A DNA stretch of 64,000 bases, taken from the NCBI RefSeq assembly GCF_001427225.1, contig NZ_LMFH01000005.1, forward strand, positions 265,045-329,044, read 5' to 3'. Shown in pieces: positions 63,335 through 64,000 of this stretch. The notes under the pieces are model-generated. The model searched no databases. It saw nothing but the letters and a program-made list of their open reading frames with translations, and was not told where the DNA came from. The stretch comes from Lysobacter sp. Root494. GTDB taxonomy: Bacteria; Pseudomonadota; Gammaproteobacteria; Xanthomonadales; Xanthomonadaceae. The translations under genes and the position numbers were made by a program. The first letter of the stretch is position 1, and each line of letters starts with the position of its first letter.

Positions 63335-64000
63335 GTGGGGATCAGGAATCTGAGCGAGTTCGTGGAACAGTCGAAGCAGACGGACCGGAGTCCGGAAATG
63401 TTCGAGCTGGAAAGCTCGCACCTGCTCGAGGTCAAGTTGAACGGTCGCATCTGGGCGAAGTCGGGCTCGATGGTGGCGCGCCGGGGCAACGTGAAGTTCA
63501 CCCGGCAAGGGCTGATGGAGCAGGGGCTCGGCAATCTGCTGAAGAAGGCCGTCAGCGGCGAAGGCACGCAGATGATGAAGATGGAAGGCGAGGGTCGCGT
63601 CTACATCGCCGATGCCGGCAAGAAGATCACGCTGCTGCGCCTCGGTGGTGAGGCGATCTTCGTCAACGGCAACGACGTGCTCGCCTACGAAGACGGCATC
63701 CAGGCCGACATCAGGATGATGCGAAAGGTGGCCGGCATGGCTTCGGGTGGCCTCTTCAACATGCGTCTGCAGGGCAATGGCGTGGTCGCCATCACCTCGC
63801 ATTACGAGCCGCTGACGCTGGCCGTGACACCGGACCAGCCGGTGTTCACCGATCCGAACGCGACGGTCGCATGGTCGGGTTCGCTCAGCCCGGACATCGT
63901 CACCGACATTTCGCTCGGCACGCTGTTCGGTCGCGGATCTGGAGAAAGCATCCAGCTGAAGTTCGCGGGTACCGGTTGGGTGGTCGTGCAGCCTTACGAA
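63335..64000 (+). CDS. AIM24 family protein (cut by the window edge)
   Basis: The first 222 codons of a gene that runs off the right edge. GTG at 63335 follows AGGGAG by 6 nt. The protein starts VGIRNLSEFVEQSKQ and contains HLLEVKLNGRIWAKSGSMVARRGNVKFTRQGL, AGKKITLLRLGGEAIFVNGNDVLAYEDGI and GTGWVVVQPYE, the AIM24/DUF124 pattern (tryptophan-RNA-binding-attenuator-like beta fold). Function unknown. It is divergent from pyrH. Confidence 0.85.
   Translation, partial: MGIRNLSEFVEQSKQTDRSPEMFELESSHLLEVKLNGRIWAKSGSMVARRGNVKFTRQGLMEQGLGNLLKKAVSGEGTQMMKMEGEGRVYIADAGKKITLLRLGGEAIFVNGNDVLAYEDGIQADIRMMRKVAGMASGGLFNMRLQGNGVVAITSHYEPLTLAVTPDQPVFTDPNATVAWSGSLSPDIVTDISLGTLFGRGSGESIQLKFAGTGWVVVQPYE

Noticed and set aside
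1-64000. tRNA and rRNA genes
   Set aside because: I looked in the intergenic gaps for cloverleaf-like sequence, the GTTCRANNC T-arm pattern and rRNA-like stretches and saw none; a tRNAscan run would settle it.

Overview
The window is a high-GC chromosomal segment of a gammaproteobacterium, most likely of the Xanthomonadaceae/Lysobacteraceae group. The support is the housekeeping gene repertoire, the Xanthomonas-type attC sites, the Tat-exported PhoX-like protein, the CadC/TPR regulator and the CCCGCNNNGCGGG intergenic repeats. I cannot fix the genus from sequence alone.

Region 1 (1-5001) is a chromosomal integron. An integron-type tyrosine recombinase (intI, + strand) lies at its right end. 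To its left are at least ten gene cassettes whose genes all read leftwards (- strand), away from attI. Eight canonical 60-bp attC sites, nearly identical, separate them; a degenerate one lies within a tandem 179-bp duplication that runs off the left edge. The cassettes encode small proteins: a Trypco2-like protein, a lipoprotein resembling the SecD P1 head, three unassigned small membrane proteins, a DoxX-family protein, a soluble protein of possible DUF6572 type, and one or more apparently non-coding cassettes. A perfect -35 hexamer next to attI is a candidate cassette promoter.

Region 2 (5011-15000) holds mostly leftward genes: a DUF885 metallopeptidase lipoprotein, a ~55-bp minisatellite, the queuosine-precursor transporter yhhQ, a DUF502 membrane protein, a membrane Ser/Thr kinase with a C-terminal formylglycine-enzyme-like domain, a DUF4442 protein, a CnoX/YbbN thioredoxin-TPR protein, a DUF998 protein (rightward), a SemiSWEET transporter and an exported amidohydrolase.

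Region 3 (15068-29096) runs mainly rightward: leuS, a GST, a small membrane protein, then lptE-holA-nadD-rsfS, the widely conserved order after leuS. A strong terminator follows. After it come a multiply frameshifted SEC-C gene and a phoX-like gene, both leftward, then rlmH, tonB-like and SIMPL genes, and maf-rng.

Region 4 (29161-38377) carries yhdP-tldD, yjgA, pmbA (tldE), a DUF4870 gene, ispA and xseB. Together with maf-rng this is the conserved envelope/RNase G/TldD neighbourhood.

Region 5 (38409-63190) is largely leftward: tilS, accA, dnaE (bracketed by two copies of a composite repeat), two DUF1232/YkvA-like paralogues, a divergent CadC-like TPR regulator with a small exported protein, then the envelope-biogenesis series pyrH, a CDF zinc transporter, frr, uppS, cdsA, dxr, rseP, bamA, lpxD, fabZ, lpxA, lpxB, rnhB. 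It makes undecaprenyl and isoprenoid precursors, CDP-diacylglycerol, lipid A and the outer-membrane assembly machine. Two departures from the E. coli order stand out: there is no skp between bamA and lpxD, and a metal transporter separates pyrH from frr. The right edge cuts an AIM24-family gene.
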